Assembly: GCA_963700255.1 (NCBI GenBank) | Contig: CAVOWW010000022.1 | Coordinates: 62,001 to 126,000 of the forward strand | Reading direction: 5' to 3' | From: UBA10649 sp963700255 | GTDB lineage: Bacteria > Actinomycetota > Actinomycetes > S36-B12 | Length of the DNA stretch: 64,000 bases | Shown: piece by piece, positions 36,096-44,384 of the stretch | Layout of the letters: the number at the start of each line of letters is the position of its first letter | Position numbering within the stretch: position 1 is the first letter of the stretch | Translations under genes and position numbers: made by a program | Notes under the pieces: model-generated | Told to the model about the DNA's origin: nothing | The model's database searches: none | What the model saw: the letters and a program-made list of their open reading frames with translations, nothing else

Positions 36096-36130
36096 AAACC
36101 CGCCTCTTTGTGACGGCCAGGTGTGGACTC
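36075..36130. repeat. 56-base repeat, copy B, with nested dyads
   Basis: Outer arms GAGTCCAC/GTGGACTC and inner arms GTCACAAA/TTTGTGAC are both perfect, giving a nested cruciform or terminator-like structure. It covers the 5' end of the DUF559-like gene and reaches the Fic-like gene stop. Confidence 0.7.
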
Positions 36131-36899
36131 AGGGGATGACGACGGCCCGCGCGCCCATCGCGACCGCCGTCGCCTGCCACACGATGAACTCCGAGACGCC
36201 CTCGCGGGTGCCGCTCGCGTAGCCCCTGAGCGCCTTCACGTACGCGGGCCGACCGAGCTCGAGCATCCCGTGCTCCGGGATGCTGAACGGGGAGGGGTCG
36301 ACGCCGCGGCTGGCCAGCACCAGGCGCACGCTCGCCCTCGCCAGCAGCCCGGACCCCCACGCGAACGGTCGCACCGTCGCGAGCTCCGCATGGGCGATCG
36401 CCGCGACGACGATCGCCGGTGCCTCGGTCGGCGACGTCAGCGTCTGCGCCAGCATCGCCAGCCGTTCGGCGGCTGCGGTCGCGGGCAGGACGGCACCCAG
36501 GTTCAGCGGATCGTCGGCCGACGCAGCCGACCGCGGCCGGCCCAGCTCGTCCGGTGGAACGAAGCCATGCGCCGCCAGCGCGTGCAGGTGGGCCCAGGCC
36601 TGCAGGGGTGCACCCGTGAAGACGTCCACCTGCGTCGGGACGGCCGCCGTCAGGCGGAGGGCGGCCTCGAGCACGCGCCCCATCGGGGACTCGTCCGGCA
36701 CGGCCACATCGGCCCCGTCCATGGCGGCGGTGTCCCGCGCACCTCGCTGGATCGAGGCGGCGGCCACCTCGGCGGCGGCGCCGCGCACGTCGCGCCGCCA
36801 CAGGAGGGCGTCGATCTCCTCGCGGGCCGCCAGCACGGCGGCCGACACCCTCTCGTCGGAGGCGAGGACGGCCAGTGGATCGGTGCGAGTCGGGAACAC
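36129..36899 (-). CDS. Fic-like fold protein with degenerate active site
   Basis: 256 residues from GTG 36899. The helical order and the segment HAELATVRPFAWGSGLLARA (170-189) align with the Fic signature, but the catalytic His is Arg (RPF), the acidic residue is Trp, and GNGR reads GSGL. It should therefore not transfer AMP. Similar 'Fic/oxidoreductase' annotated proteins lie beside acs in other actinomycetes. It diverges from acs with 37 bases between starts, suggesting linked regulation. Role unknown; a regulatory or binding function is inferred. Confidence 0.72.
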   Translation of the reverse strand: MFPTRTDPLAVLASDERVSAAVLAAREEIDALLWRRDVRGAAAEVAAASIQRGARDTAAMDGADVAVPDESPMGRVLEAALRLTAAVPTQVDVFTGAPLQAWAHLHALAAHGFVPPDELGRPRSAASADDPLNLGAVLPATAAAERLAMLAQTLTSPTEAPAIVVAAIAHAELATVRPFAWGSGLLARASVRLVLASRGVDPSPFSIPEHGMLELGRPAYVKALRGYASGTREGVSEFIVWQATAVAMGARAVVIP

Positions 36900-36936
36900 A
36901 GCCCCATCTAACCCAGCGGTTTGGTTCACTTGGCCC

Positions 36937-38919
36937 GTGACCAGCCAGAACCCGACGAACGACGCCCTGTCCAACCTCTCCCATGAGGACCGGCTCTTCC
37001 CGCCGAGCGCGGAGTTCAGCGCCCAGGCCAACGCCCAACCGGACATGTACGAGCGTGCCGCGGCCGATCGACTGGGGTTCTGGGCCGAGCAGGCCGGCCA
37101 TCTGTCCTGGGCTGAGCCGTTCACCGAGGTGCTGGACTGGTCCGAGGCGCCCTTCGCGAAGTGGTTCGTCGGCGGCAGGCTCAACGTCGCGTACAACTGC
37201 GTCGACCGCCATGTGGAGTCCGGCCACGGCGACCAGGTGGCGATCCGGTTCGAGGGCGAGCCCGGCGACCGGCTCGACATCACGTACGCGCAGCTGCAGG
37301 TCGAGGTCGCCAAGACCGCCCACGCGCTGACCGAGCTCGGCGTCCAGGCCGGCGACCGCGTCGCGATCTACCTGCCGATGATCCCGGAGGCCGTGGTCGC
37401 GATGCTCGCGTGCGCGCGCCTCGGCGCTCCCCACTCCGTCGTGTTCGCGGGCTTCTCGGCGGAGGCGCTGCGCAGCCGGATCGACGACGCCACCGCCAAG
37501 GTCGTCATCACGGCCGACGGCCAGAACCGGCGGGGGTCGCAGATGGCCCTCAAGCCGGCGGTCGACGAGGCGGTGGAGGCGTGCCCGTCCGTCGAGCACG
37601 TCCTCGTCGTGCGGCGGACGGGGCAGGACGTCGACTGGGCCGAGGGCCGTGACGTCTGGTGGCACGACATCGTCGGGCGCCAGCCCGCGGAGCACGCCCC
37701 GGAGGCGTTCGACAGCGAGCATCCGCTGTTCATCCTCTACACGTCGGGCACGACCGGGAAGCCCAAGGGCATCCTCCACACGACCGGCGGGTACCTGACG
37801 CAGACCTCCTTCACCCACCGCGCGGTCTTCGACCTCAAGCCCGACACCGACGTCTACTGGTGCACGGCCGACATCGGCTGGGTCACCGGGCACTCGTACA
37901 TCGTCTACGGACCGCTCGCGAACCGCGTCACGCAGGTCATCTACGAGGGCACGCCCGACACCCCGGACAAGGACCGCTTCTGGGACATCGTCGAGCGGCA
38001 CCGCGTCTCGATCCTCTACACCGCGCCCACCGCGATCCGCACCTTCATGAAGTGGGGCGACCACTACCCGCTGGGCAAGGACCTCTCGAGCCTGCGTCTC
38101 CTCGGATCGGTGGGCGAGCCGATCAACCCCGAGGCCTGGATGTGGTACCGCACGGTCATCGGCGGCAGCCGCTGCCCGATCGTCGACACGTGGTGGCAGA
38201 CGGAGACCGGCGCGATCATGATCAGCCCGCTGCCGGGCGTCACCGCGACCAAGCCCGGCTCCGCGATGGGGCCGCTGCCCGGCATCGGCGCGGCAGTCGT
38301 CGACGACTACGCGACCCCCGTGGGCAACGGTCACGGCGGATACCTGGTCCTCACGGAACCGTGGCCGTCGATGCTGCGCGGCATCTGGGGCGACAACGAC
38401 CGCTACGTCGAGACGTACTGGTCACGCTGGCCGCAGTTCTACTTCGCCGGCGACGGCGCGAAGTGGGACGAGGACGGCGCCATCTGGCTGCTCGGCCGCG
38501 TTGACGATGTCATGAACATCTCCGGCCATCGCATCTCCACCACCGAGGTCGAGTCGGCCCTCGTCTCGCACCCGAAGGTCGCCGAGGCGGCGGTCGTCGG
38601 TGCCGCCGATGAGACCACGGGCCAGGGCATCGTCGCCTTCGTCATCCTGCGCGGCGGCGTGCCGTCCGAGGAGGCCGAGGGAACGGCGATCATCACCGAG
38701 CTGCGCAACCACGTCGCGCACGAGATCGGCCCGATCGCCAAGCCCCGGCAGATCATGGTCGTGCCCGAGCTGCCCAAGACCCGCTCGGGGAAGATCATGC
38801 GCCGGCTCCTGCGCGACGTCGCGGAGAATCGCACCCTGGGTGACGCGACCACACTCGCCGACCCCGCGGTGATGAACCTCATCTCGTCCGGGCTGGCGTC
38901 CGCGTCGGCCGACGACTGA
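36937..38919 (+). CDS. acs: Acetyl-coenzyme A synthetase
   Basis: 660 residues from GTG 36937. Activates acetate to acetyl-CoA by way of acetyl-AMP in the cytoplasm. ANL-superfamily motifs: YTSGTTGKPKG (~268), the tryptophan wall of the acetate pocket in WWQTETGAIM (~415), YFAGDGAKWDEDG (~505), GRVDDVMNISGHRIST (hinge, ~522) and the catalytic, acetylation-regulated Lys in KTRSGKIMRR (~620). Length is normal for the family. It is transcribed alone, diverging from the Fic-like gene, with nhaA following after 91 bases. Confidence 0.96.
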   Translation: MTSQNPTNDALSNLSHEDRLFPPSAEFSAQANAQPDMYERAAADRLGFWAEQAGHLSWAEPFTEVLDWSEAPFAKWFVGGRLNVAYNCVDRHVESGHGDQVAIRFEGEPGDRLDITYAQLQVEVAKTAHALTELGVQAGDRVAIYLPMIPEAVVAMLACARLGAPHSVVFAGFSAEALRSRIDDATAKVVITADGQNRRGSQMALKPAVDEAVEACPSVEHVLVVRRTGQDVDWAEGRDVWWHDIVGRQPAEHAPEAFDSEHPLFILYTSGTTGKPKGILHTTGGYLTQTSFTHRAVFDLKPDTDVYWCTADIGWVTGHSYIVYGPLANRVTQVIYEGTPDTPDKDRFWDIVERHRVSILYTAPTAIRTFMKWGDHYPLGKDLSSLRLLGSVGEPINPEAWMWYRTVIGGSRCPIVDTWWQTETGAIMISPLPGVTATKPGSAMGPLPGIGAAVVDDYATPVGNGHGGYLVLTEPWPSMLRGIWGDNDRYVETYWSRWPQFYFAGDGAKWDEDGAIWLLGRVDDVMNISGHRISTTEVESALVSHPKVAEAAVVGAADETTGQGIVAFVILRGGVPSEEAEGTAIITELRNHVAHEIGPIAKPRQIMVVPELPKTRSGKIMRRLLRDVAENRTLGDATTLADPAVMNLISSGLASASADD

Positions 38920-39010
38920 CATCGCGTAGGCTGGCGTCGTTCCAATTGGTGCGCCGGGAAGCCTGGTCGGCAGCGCATACCCGCACGACTGCTGACCGGA
39001 AGGCGACGTG

Positions 39011-40297
39011 ATGAGCACCTCGAACGAGTTCCTCCGCCGGCCCTCGATCCTCGAGCTGGGCTACCTGCGCGAACGCCTGCGCGACGAGACCGTCGGCGGC
39101 ATGCTGCTGCTGATCGCAGCGGCCATCGCCCTCGTCTGGGCCAACTCCCCCTGGGCCGACTCGTACTTCGACCTCGTGGGTCTCAAGGTCGGCCCGGTGT
39201 CCCTGCACCTGGACCTTCCCCTCGGTGTGTGGGCTGCGGACGGCCTGCTTGCCGTCTTCTTCTTCATCGTCGGTCTCGAGCTGAAGCACGAGCTCGTGCT
39301 CGGGTCGCTCTCCAAGGTGCGAGAGGCAGTGGTCCCGGCCGCCGCGGCGATCGGCGGCATGCTCGTGCCCGCCGGCATCTTCGTGGTCGTCAACCTCGTG
39401 ATGGCCGATGGCTCGCTGACGGGCTGGGGCATCCCCATGGCGACGGACATCGCGTTCGCGCTCGCGGTGCTCGCCGTGGTGGGGCGTCGCCTGCCCGTGG
39501 CGCTGCGGGCCTTCCTGCTGACGCTCGCGGTCGTCGACGACCTCGGTGCCATCACCGTCATCGCCATCTTCTACACCGAGAACATCTCGTTCCTCTGGCT
39601 CGCAGCGGCCGCCGCCACCTTCGTGGCCTACGCGCTTGCCATGCGCTTCCGCGTCACCACGCCGTTCCTCTACGTCCCCCTCGTGCTGGCAGGCTGGTAC
39701 TTCACTCACGAGAGTGGCATCCATGCCACGGTCGCGGGCGTCGCGTTCGGCTTCCTGACCCGCGTCCGGCCCGATCCCGGGGAGGGCGAGGCCCCGGCCG
39801 ATCGAATGACGCACCTCATCGGTCCGATCAGCGCCGGGATCTGCGTCCCGCTGTTCGCCTTCTTCGCAGCGGGCGTCGACTTCCGCAGCGTCGGCTTCCT
39901 CGAGTCGATCAGCACGCCGGTCGCCATCGGCATCATCGTGGGCCTCGTCGTGGGCAAGCCCATCGGCGTCCTGGGTGGCGCCTGGCTCACCGCGCGGTTC
40001 ACCCGTGCCAGCCTCACCCCGGATCTCGGCTGGCGTGACGTGGGCGCCATCGGTGTCATCGCCGGGATCGGCTTCACGGTGGCCCTGCTCATCTCTGAGC
40101 TGGCCTACGGGATGGAGGAGTCGCTGCTCGAGTCGGCGAAGGTCGCCGTCCTGACCGCATCCGTCGTCGCGGCCCTGCTCGCAGGCGTCGCCATCCGCGC
40201 CAGGAACCGGCACTACTCCGAGGTGTACGCGCGCGAGTCCGCCGATGAGGACGGTGACGGAATCCCGGACGTGTACGAGTCCCCGGACGCCCGATAG
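39011..40297 (+). CDS. nhaA: Na+/H+ antiporter NhaA
   Basis: 428 residues, about 12 membrane segments, exporting sodium in exchange for protons. ATG 39011 is preferred over GTG 39008; GGAAGG lies upstream. The two membrane-embedded aspartates of the ion site are in LTLAVVDDLGAITVIAIFY near residue 175. Other family blocks: GLELKHELVLGSL, GWGIPMATDIAFALAVL and the VGKPIGVLGGAWL helix. The C-terminal tail is hydrophilic and acidic (ESADEDGDGIPDVYESP). Confidence 0.95.
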   Translation: MSTSNEFLRRPSILELGYLRERLRDETVGGMLLLIAAAIALVWANSPWADSYFDLVGLKVGPVSLHLDLPLGVWAADGLLAVFFFIVGLELKHELVLGSLSKVREAVVPAAAAIGGMLVPAGIFVVVNLVMADGSLTGWGIPMATDIAFALAVLAVVGRRLPVALRAFLLTLAVVDDLGAITVIAIFYTENISFLWLAAAAATFVAYALAMRFRVTTPFLYVPLVLAGWYFTHESGIHATVAGVAFGFLTRVRPDPGEGEAPADRMTHLIGPISAGICVPLFAFFAAGVDFRSVGFLESISTPVAIGIIVGLVVGKPIGVLGGAWLTARFTRASLTPDLGWRDVGAIGVIAGIGFTVALLISELAYGMEESLLESAKVAVLTASVVAALLAGVAIRARNRHYSEVYARESADEDGDGIPDVYESPDAR

Positions 40298-40329
40298 CCT
40301 TCAGGCACCTGCCCGACCGGAGGAATGCC

Positions 40330-40785
40330 ATGCCGCCCCAGCCAAAGAACCAGCCGAGCATCAAGGAACTGGTCACCAAGACGGTCGCCGACGCCCAGCG
40401 GCTGGCGAAGGCCCAGGCCGCACTGCTGCAGAACGAGATGTCCGCCACCGGCGGCAAGGTGGGCAAGGGCGCGGGCCTCGGCATCGCCACCGCCGGCATC
40501 GCGATCTTCGCGATCCTGTTCCTGCTGCTGACCCTTGCGTTCGTGCTCGTCGCCCTCGGCCTGCCGATCTGGGCCGGCATGCTGATCGTCGGCGTCATCC
40601 TGATCATCGCCGGGACGATCACCGGCCTGCTGGCCAAGAAGTTCCTCGAGGAGGCCAAGCCGCCGAACCTCGCCATCGCCGAGTTCGAGAAGACCAAGGC
40701 CGCGCTCTCCGGCAAGCCCGCCGACCCAGTGTCCGCCCCCATCGCGGCCGTGGCCGAGGCCCTGCCTGAGACGCCGGGCACCTAG
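40330..40785 (+). CDS. Phage-holin-like (holin superfamily III) membrane protein
   Basis: 151 residues from ATG 40330 (GGAGGA upstream). An N-terminal amphipathic helix (ELVTKTVADAQRLAKAQAAL) precedes two membrane helices at about 45-70 and 75-98. The C-terminus is Ala/Pro-rich. This matches the actinobacterial 'putative phage holin, superfamily III' family, which is chromosomal and probably not a lysis protein. It is followed three bases later by an alpha/beta hydrolase gene; nhaA lies upstream by 32 bases, so the three may form an operon. Confidence 0.8.
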   Translation: MPPQPKNQPSIKELVTKTVADAQRLAKAQAALLQNEMSATGGKVGKGAGLGIATAGIAIFAILFLLLTLAFVLVALGLPIWAGMLIVGVILIIAGTITGLLAKKFLEEAKPPNLAIAEFEKTKAALSGKPADPVSAPIAAVAEALPETPGT

Positions 40786-40788
40786 CTC

Positions 40789-41709
40789 GTGCCCCTGCCC
40801 GAGCCCGACGCGGCCATCCGGGCGGCGGGCCCGTGGACGCATCGGGACGTCGCCGCCAATGGCGCCCGATTCCACGTCGTCGACATCGGCGACGGTCCCG
40901 CTGTGCTCCTCCTCCATGGCTTCCCCACGTTCTGGTGGACCTGGCGCAGGCAGCTGACCGTCCTGGCCGACGCCGGGTACCGGGCCATCGCGATGGACCT
41001 GCGCGGCTACGGCGGCTCCGACCATCCCCCGGAGGGCTACGACCCGCGCACGATGGCCGCCGACGTCGCGGGCGTGATCCGCTGCCTCGGCGAGCCCGAG
41101 GCCGTGATCGTGGGCCATGGCTGGGGTGGCGTCGCGGCGTGGTCGACGGCTGTCCTCGAACCGGAGGTCGTGCGCGCGATCGTGCCGGTCTCCATGCCGC
41201 ACCCACGACAGCTCCGCGCGGCACTGGCGCGCGAGGGCCGCCAGCGTGCGGCGATGCGGTACGCCATGGGATTCCAGCTCCCCTTCTCGCCGGAGCGCTC
41301 ACTGACCGCCCGCGAGGGTGCCCGGGTACGGGACCTGATCGCGTCGTGGTCGTACGACGATGCGTGGCTCGACGAGACCACTGCCGACACGTACCGCTCG
41401 GCGTTCCTGCGCTGGCCGACGGCCCACACCGCCGTGGAGTACCACCGGTGGGCGGTGCGCTCCGCGTTCCGCCCCGACGGGCTGAGGTACATGGGCCTGA
41501 TGGAGGCCCCGATCCAGCGCGCCGTCCTCCAGGTGCACGGCTCGCATGACCCGATGGTCCTGCCCGAGTCGGTCGACGGGAGCGACGCGTATGTGCGTGC
41601 TCCGTACGAGCGCCTCGACCTCGAGGTGGGCCACTTCCCGCACGAGGAGGATCCGGTCGCCTTCAATGCGGGGCTCACGGCCTGGCTGTCGGCGCTCGAC
41701 CGGCCGTGA
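40789..41709 (+). CDS. Epoxide-hydrolase-like alpha/beta protein lacking the nucleophile
   Basis: 306 residues from GTG 40789. The fold is clear: LLLHGFPTFWWTWRRQLTVL (oxyanion HGFP), MDLRGYGGSDHP, nucleophile elbow VGHGWGG (~107) and late HGSHDPMV and VGHFPHEEDP with the catalytic acid and His. At the nucleophile position epoxide hydrolases have Asp (GHDWGG) and esterases Ser; here the codon is GGC, glycine. Related actinobacterial proteins with GHGxGG exist, so this is probably natural. Catalysis by the usual covalent route is not possible. It overlaps the next gene by one base. Confidence 0.83.
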   Translation: MPLPEPDAAIRAAGPWTHRDVAANGARFHVVDIGDGPAVLLLHGFPTFWWTWRRQLTVLADAGYRAIAMDLRGYGGSDHPPEGYDPRTMAADVAGVIRCLGEPEAVIVGHGWGGVAAWSTAVLEPEVVRAIVPVSMPHPRQLRAALAREGRQRAAMRYAMGFQLPFSPERSLTAREGARVRDLIASWSYDDAWLDETTADTYRSAFLRWPTAHTAVEYHRWAVRSAFRPDGLRYMGLMEAPIQRAVLQVHGSHDPMVLPESVDGSDAYVRAPYERLDLEVGHFPHEEDPVAFNAGLTAWLSALDRP

Positions 41710-42116
41710 TGCCCGAACGGCCGCGTGACGGGCTGGGACGACCGCTGCCCTGGGACTCGGATCCGGCCCTGGCGGCGCCCCCTGTCCCCGACACGACCGG
41801 ACTGGCGGACGAGGAGGTCTGGCAGCTCGCCCTGGGCTACCTGGACCGGGGGATGCCCTTCCACGCCCACGAGGTGTTCGAGCAGCGATGGCGCAGCTGC
41901 CCGGCCCAGGACCGGCTGGCGTGGCGAGCCGCTGCGCAGTGGGGAGCAGCGCAGACCCATGCCGCCCGCGGCAACGCCGTTGGCGCGGCACGACTCGCGG
42001 TTCGCGCGATCGAGACGTCGGACTCAGCGCCATCGATCCCGACGGGCATCGACGTGGTCCGGCTCAGGAGAGCCTGCGAGCTGCTCGCGCAGCCACCGGA
42101 CGTCGGCTCCCCCTAG
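41709..42116 (+). CDS. DUF309 domain-containing protein
   Basis: 135 residues from ATG 41709, sharing one base with the upstream stop (TGATG). The DUF309 core is present: LGYLDRGMPFHAHEVFEQRW with the conserved His-Glu pair, then RAAAQWGAAQTHAARGNAVG and a final helix. This small helical family has structures but no established activity. The 3' end overlaps the convergent TetR gene by four bases. Confidence 0.85.
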   Translation: MPERPRDGLGRPLPWDSDPALAAPPVPDTTGLADEEVWQLALGYLDRGMPFHAHEVFEQRWRSCPAQDRLAWRAAAQWGAAQTHAARGNAVGAARLAVRAIETSDSAPSIPTGIDVVRLRRACELLAQPPDVGSP

Positions 42117-42706
42117 GGTCGCGCGAGCCCCGTGAGCATGGCGTCGAGCATCGACGCATACGTGCGCTCAGGGTGCGCCGAGAAGGTGACGCCCGCGAGC
42201 TCCAGGCTCACGGCCCCATGCATGGAGTTCCAGATCTGCTGGGCGACGTCGACCTCGTCGCCCTCGGCGAGCAGTCCGGCAGCCATGGCGTCCGAGACGC
42301 GGCCCACCAGCTCGGAGAAGGTCCGCTCTGCCCGCTCCAGGGACTCCGCGGAGAGCTCCAGCTCGAGCATCTGCCGGAACATCAGCTCGTAGAGGTGCGG
42401 GTGCGCGAGGGCGAACGAGCGGTAGGCCGAGCATCCCGCACGCAGGCGGGACAGCGCGTCCGCTCCGCTGGCCCCGGTGATCGCCGTGTGCAGGCCGTCG
42501 AAGCCCTGCACGAACAGGGCCTCGAGGAGTCCGTCCTTGTTGCCGAAGCGGGAGTAGACCCCCATCGGCGCCACGCCGGCCCGCGTGGCAACGGCCCGCA
42601 CGGTGATCGCGTGGCTGCCGCCCTCCTCGATCAGCTCGAGGGCGGCGTCCAGCAGGGAGTCGGTCACGTCGGCACTCGGCGTCCGAGTACGTCCTTGCGC
42701 ATCCAT
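42113..42706 (-). CDS. TetR family transcriptional regulator
   Basis: 197 residues from ATG 42706. The N-terminal helix-turn-helix is typical: LLDAALELIEEGGSHAITVR, then AVATRAGVAPMGVYSRFGNKDGLLEAL. The C-terminal ligand domain resembles the TetR_C group with HPHLYELMFRQML. It diverges from the DHA2 exporter gene; the 55-base gap is filled by a palindromic operator, so it most likely represses that exporter and itself until a ligand binds. Confidence 0.92.
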   Translation of the reverse strand: MDAQGRTRTPSADVTDSLLDAALELIEEGGSHAITVRAVATRAGVAPMGVYSRFGNKDGLLEALFVQGFDGLHTAITGASGADALSRLRAGCSAYRSFALAHPHLYELMFRQMLELELSAESLERAERTFSELVGRVSDAMAAGLLAEGDEVDVAQQIWNSMHGAVSLELAGVTFSAHPERTYASMLDAMLTGLARP

Positions 42707-42717
42707 CACATCTCTAG

Positions 42718-42750
42718 TATAACGTACCATTGTTATGGAACAACGTTATA
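42718..42750. promoter_or_regulatory. Palindromic TetR operator between regulator and exporter
   Basis: TATAACGT (42718-42725) and ACGTTATA (42743-42750) are perfect inverted arms; CCATTGTTATGG inside them is a second dyad. The A/T-rich block stands out from its surroundings and overlaps the promoter region of both divergent genes. Confidence 0.7.
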
Positions 42751-42761
42751 TAGGAGCCCCG

Positions 42762-44384
42762 ATGACCCACTCGCCCGCACCGACCCTCGATGCCGCCGTC
42801 CACTCCCGGCGCTGGCTGATCCTCGCCGTCCTGTGCCTCAGCCTCCTGATGGTCATCATCGACAACACCATCGTGAACGTGGCCCTGCCCACCCTGAGCA
42901 CGGAGCTGGACGCGTCGACGACCGAGCTCCAGTGGATCGTCGACGCCTACACGCTGGTGTTCAGCGCGCTCCTGCTCGCCTTCGGCCACTTCGGCGACCG
43001 GTTCGGGCGCAAGCTCGCCCTTCAGCTGGGGCTCGTGATCTTCGCGCTGACGTCCGCGCTGGCAGCGATGGCCACCACCTCGACCCAGTTGATCGGGGCG
43101 CGCGCCCTGATGGGCATCGGGGCGGCGTTCGTCTTCCCGGCGACCCTCGCGATCCTGGTCAACGTCTTCACGGACCGCAAGGAGCGCGCAGCGGCCATCG
43201 GCATCTGGTCGGCCTGCACGGGCGTCGCCGTCGCCCTCGGCCCCGTCACCGGCGGCTACCTGCTCGAGCACTTCGCGTGGGGGTCGATCTTCCTCGTGAA
43301 CCTGCCGCTGGCTGCCCTCGCCATCATCGCCGGCTGGTTCCTCGTCCCGACGTCACGTGATCCGAACACCGGCGGCATGGACCACCTCGGGCTGGTCCTC
43401 TCCGCCGCAGGCGTCGCCCTCGTCGTCTGGGCAATCATCGAGGCGCCGCACCGCGGCTGGACCGACTCCCTGATCGTCGTCGGAGGTGCCGTCGGGATCG
43501 GCCTCCTCGCGGTCTTCGTGGCCTGGGAGCGCCGGGTGCGGCATCCGCTGCTCGACGTCAGCCTGTTCCGGAACGCGCGCTTCAGTGCGGCCAGCCTGTC
43601 CATCGCGGCCGCGTTCTTCGCGCTCTTCGGCTTCATCTTCCTCATCACCCAGTACCTGCAGCTGGTCCAGGGCTACTCACCGCTGGAGGCAGGCCTGCGC
43701 ACCCTGCCCTTCGCGATCGCCACGGGTGTCACCTCGCCACTGGCCATCGTCGCCATGCACCGGTGGGGGTCGAAGCTCGTCGTCGCCGGCGGACTGGCCG
43801 TCATGTCGCTCGGCTTCGTGCTCGCCTCCTTCGTCGAGGTGGACACGCCCTACACCCAGCTCACCCTGATCTCGATGGTCACGATGGCCATCGGCCTGGG
43901 CCTGACGACCGGCCCGGCCACCGAGTCGATCATGGGCGCCCTGCCCGAGGAGAAGGCCGGAGTCGGGTCAGCCGTCAACGACACGACGCGCGAGCTCGGC
44001 GGCACCCTGGGCGTGGCCGTGGTCGGCTCCGTCTTCGCGAGCGTCTACGGAGCCGCCCTCGTCGACGCCCTGCAGCCACTCGGCCTGCCAGGCGAGCTGC
44101 TGGACTCCGCACGCGAGTCGACAGCCGCGGCCCTGTCCATCGCGGAGTCGCTGCCCGGCGACATCGGCGTCGGCGTCGTGAGCGCAGCCCAGAACGCGTT
44201 CATCGACGGGCTCTCAACGGGATCGCTCGTGGCCGCGGGAGTGGCGGCGGCGGGGGCCATCGTCGCCCTGACGTTCCTGCCGGCCCGTCAGTCCCTGATC
44301 CGGCAGGTGCCGGTGTCGACAGCCCTCGGCGATGAGAAGGCCGCCTCGACCGCGGGACGCAGCTCGTCGGCCGTCAGGGCATAG
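42762..44384 (+). CDS. DHA2 family MFS exporter (EmrB/QacA type)
   Basis: 540 residues, about 14 membrane segments. ATG 42762 is chosen because AGGAG lies six bases upstream and the in-frame ATG at 42735 is inside the operator. Motifs: VIIDNTIVNVALPTLSTEL (TM1), GHFGDRFGRKLAL (motif A) and GIWSACTGVAVALGPVTGG (motif C) in TM5. It should expel a toxic compound sensed by the adjacent TetR protein. The last 97 bases overlap the convergent marP gene, so the C-terminal tail (EKAASTAGRSSSAVRA) lies on marP antisense. Confidence 0.92.
   Translation: MTHSPAPTLDAAVHSRRWLILAVLCLSLLMVIIDNTIVNVALPTLSTELDASTTELQWIVDAYTLVFSALLLAFGHFGDRFGRKLALQLGLVIFALTSALAAMATTSTQLIGARALMGIGAAFVFPATLAILVNVFTDRKERAAAIGIWSACTGVAVALGPVTGGYLLEHFAWGSIFLVNLPLAALAIIAGWFLVPTSRDPNTGGMDHLGLVLSAAGVALVVWAIIEAPHRGWTDSLIVVGGAVGIGLLAVFVAWERRVRHPLLDVSLFRNARFSAASLSIAAAFFALFGFIFLITQYLQLVQGYSPLEAGLRTLPFAIATGVTSPLAIVAMHRWGSKLVVAGGLAVMSLGFVLASFVEVDTPYTQLTLISMVTMAIGLGLTTGPATESIMGALPEEKAGVGSAVNDTTRELGGTLGVAVVGSVFASVYGAALVDALQPLGLPGELLDSARESTAAALSIAESLPGDIGVGVVSAAQNAFIDGLSTGSLVAAGVAAAGAIVALTFLPARQSLIRQVPVSTALGDEKAASTAGRSSSAVRA

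Noticed and set aside
35932..38334. 800-codon minus-strand open frame opposite acs
   Set aside because: Antisense shadow of acetyl-CoA synthetase and the Fic-like gene.
40330..40785. Prophage lysis cassette
   Set aside because: The holin-like protein stands alone among housekeeping genes, with no endolysin or phage structural genes.
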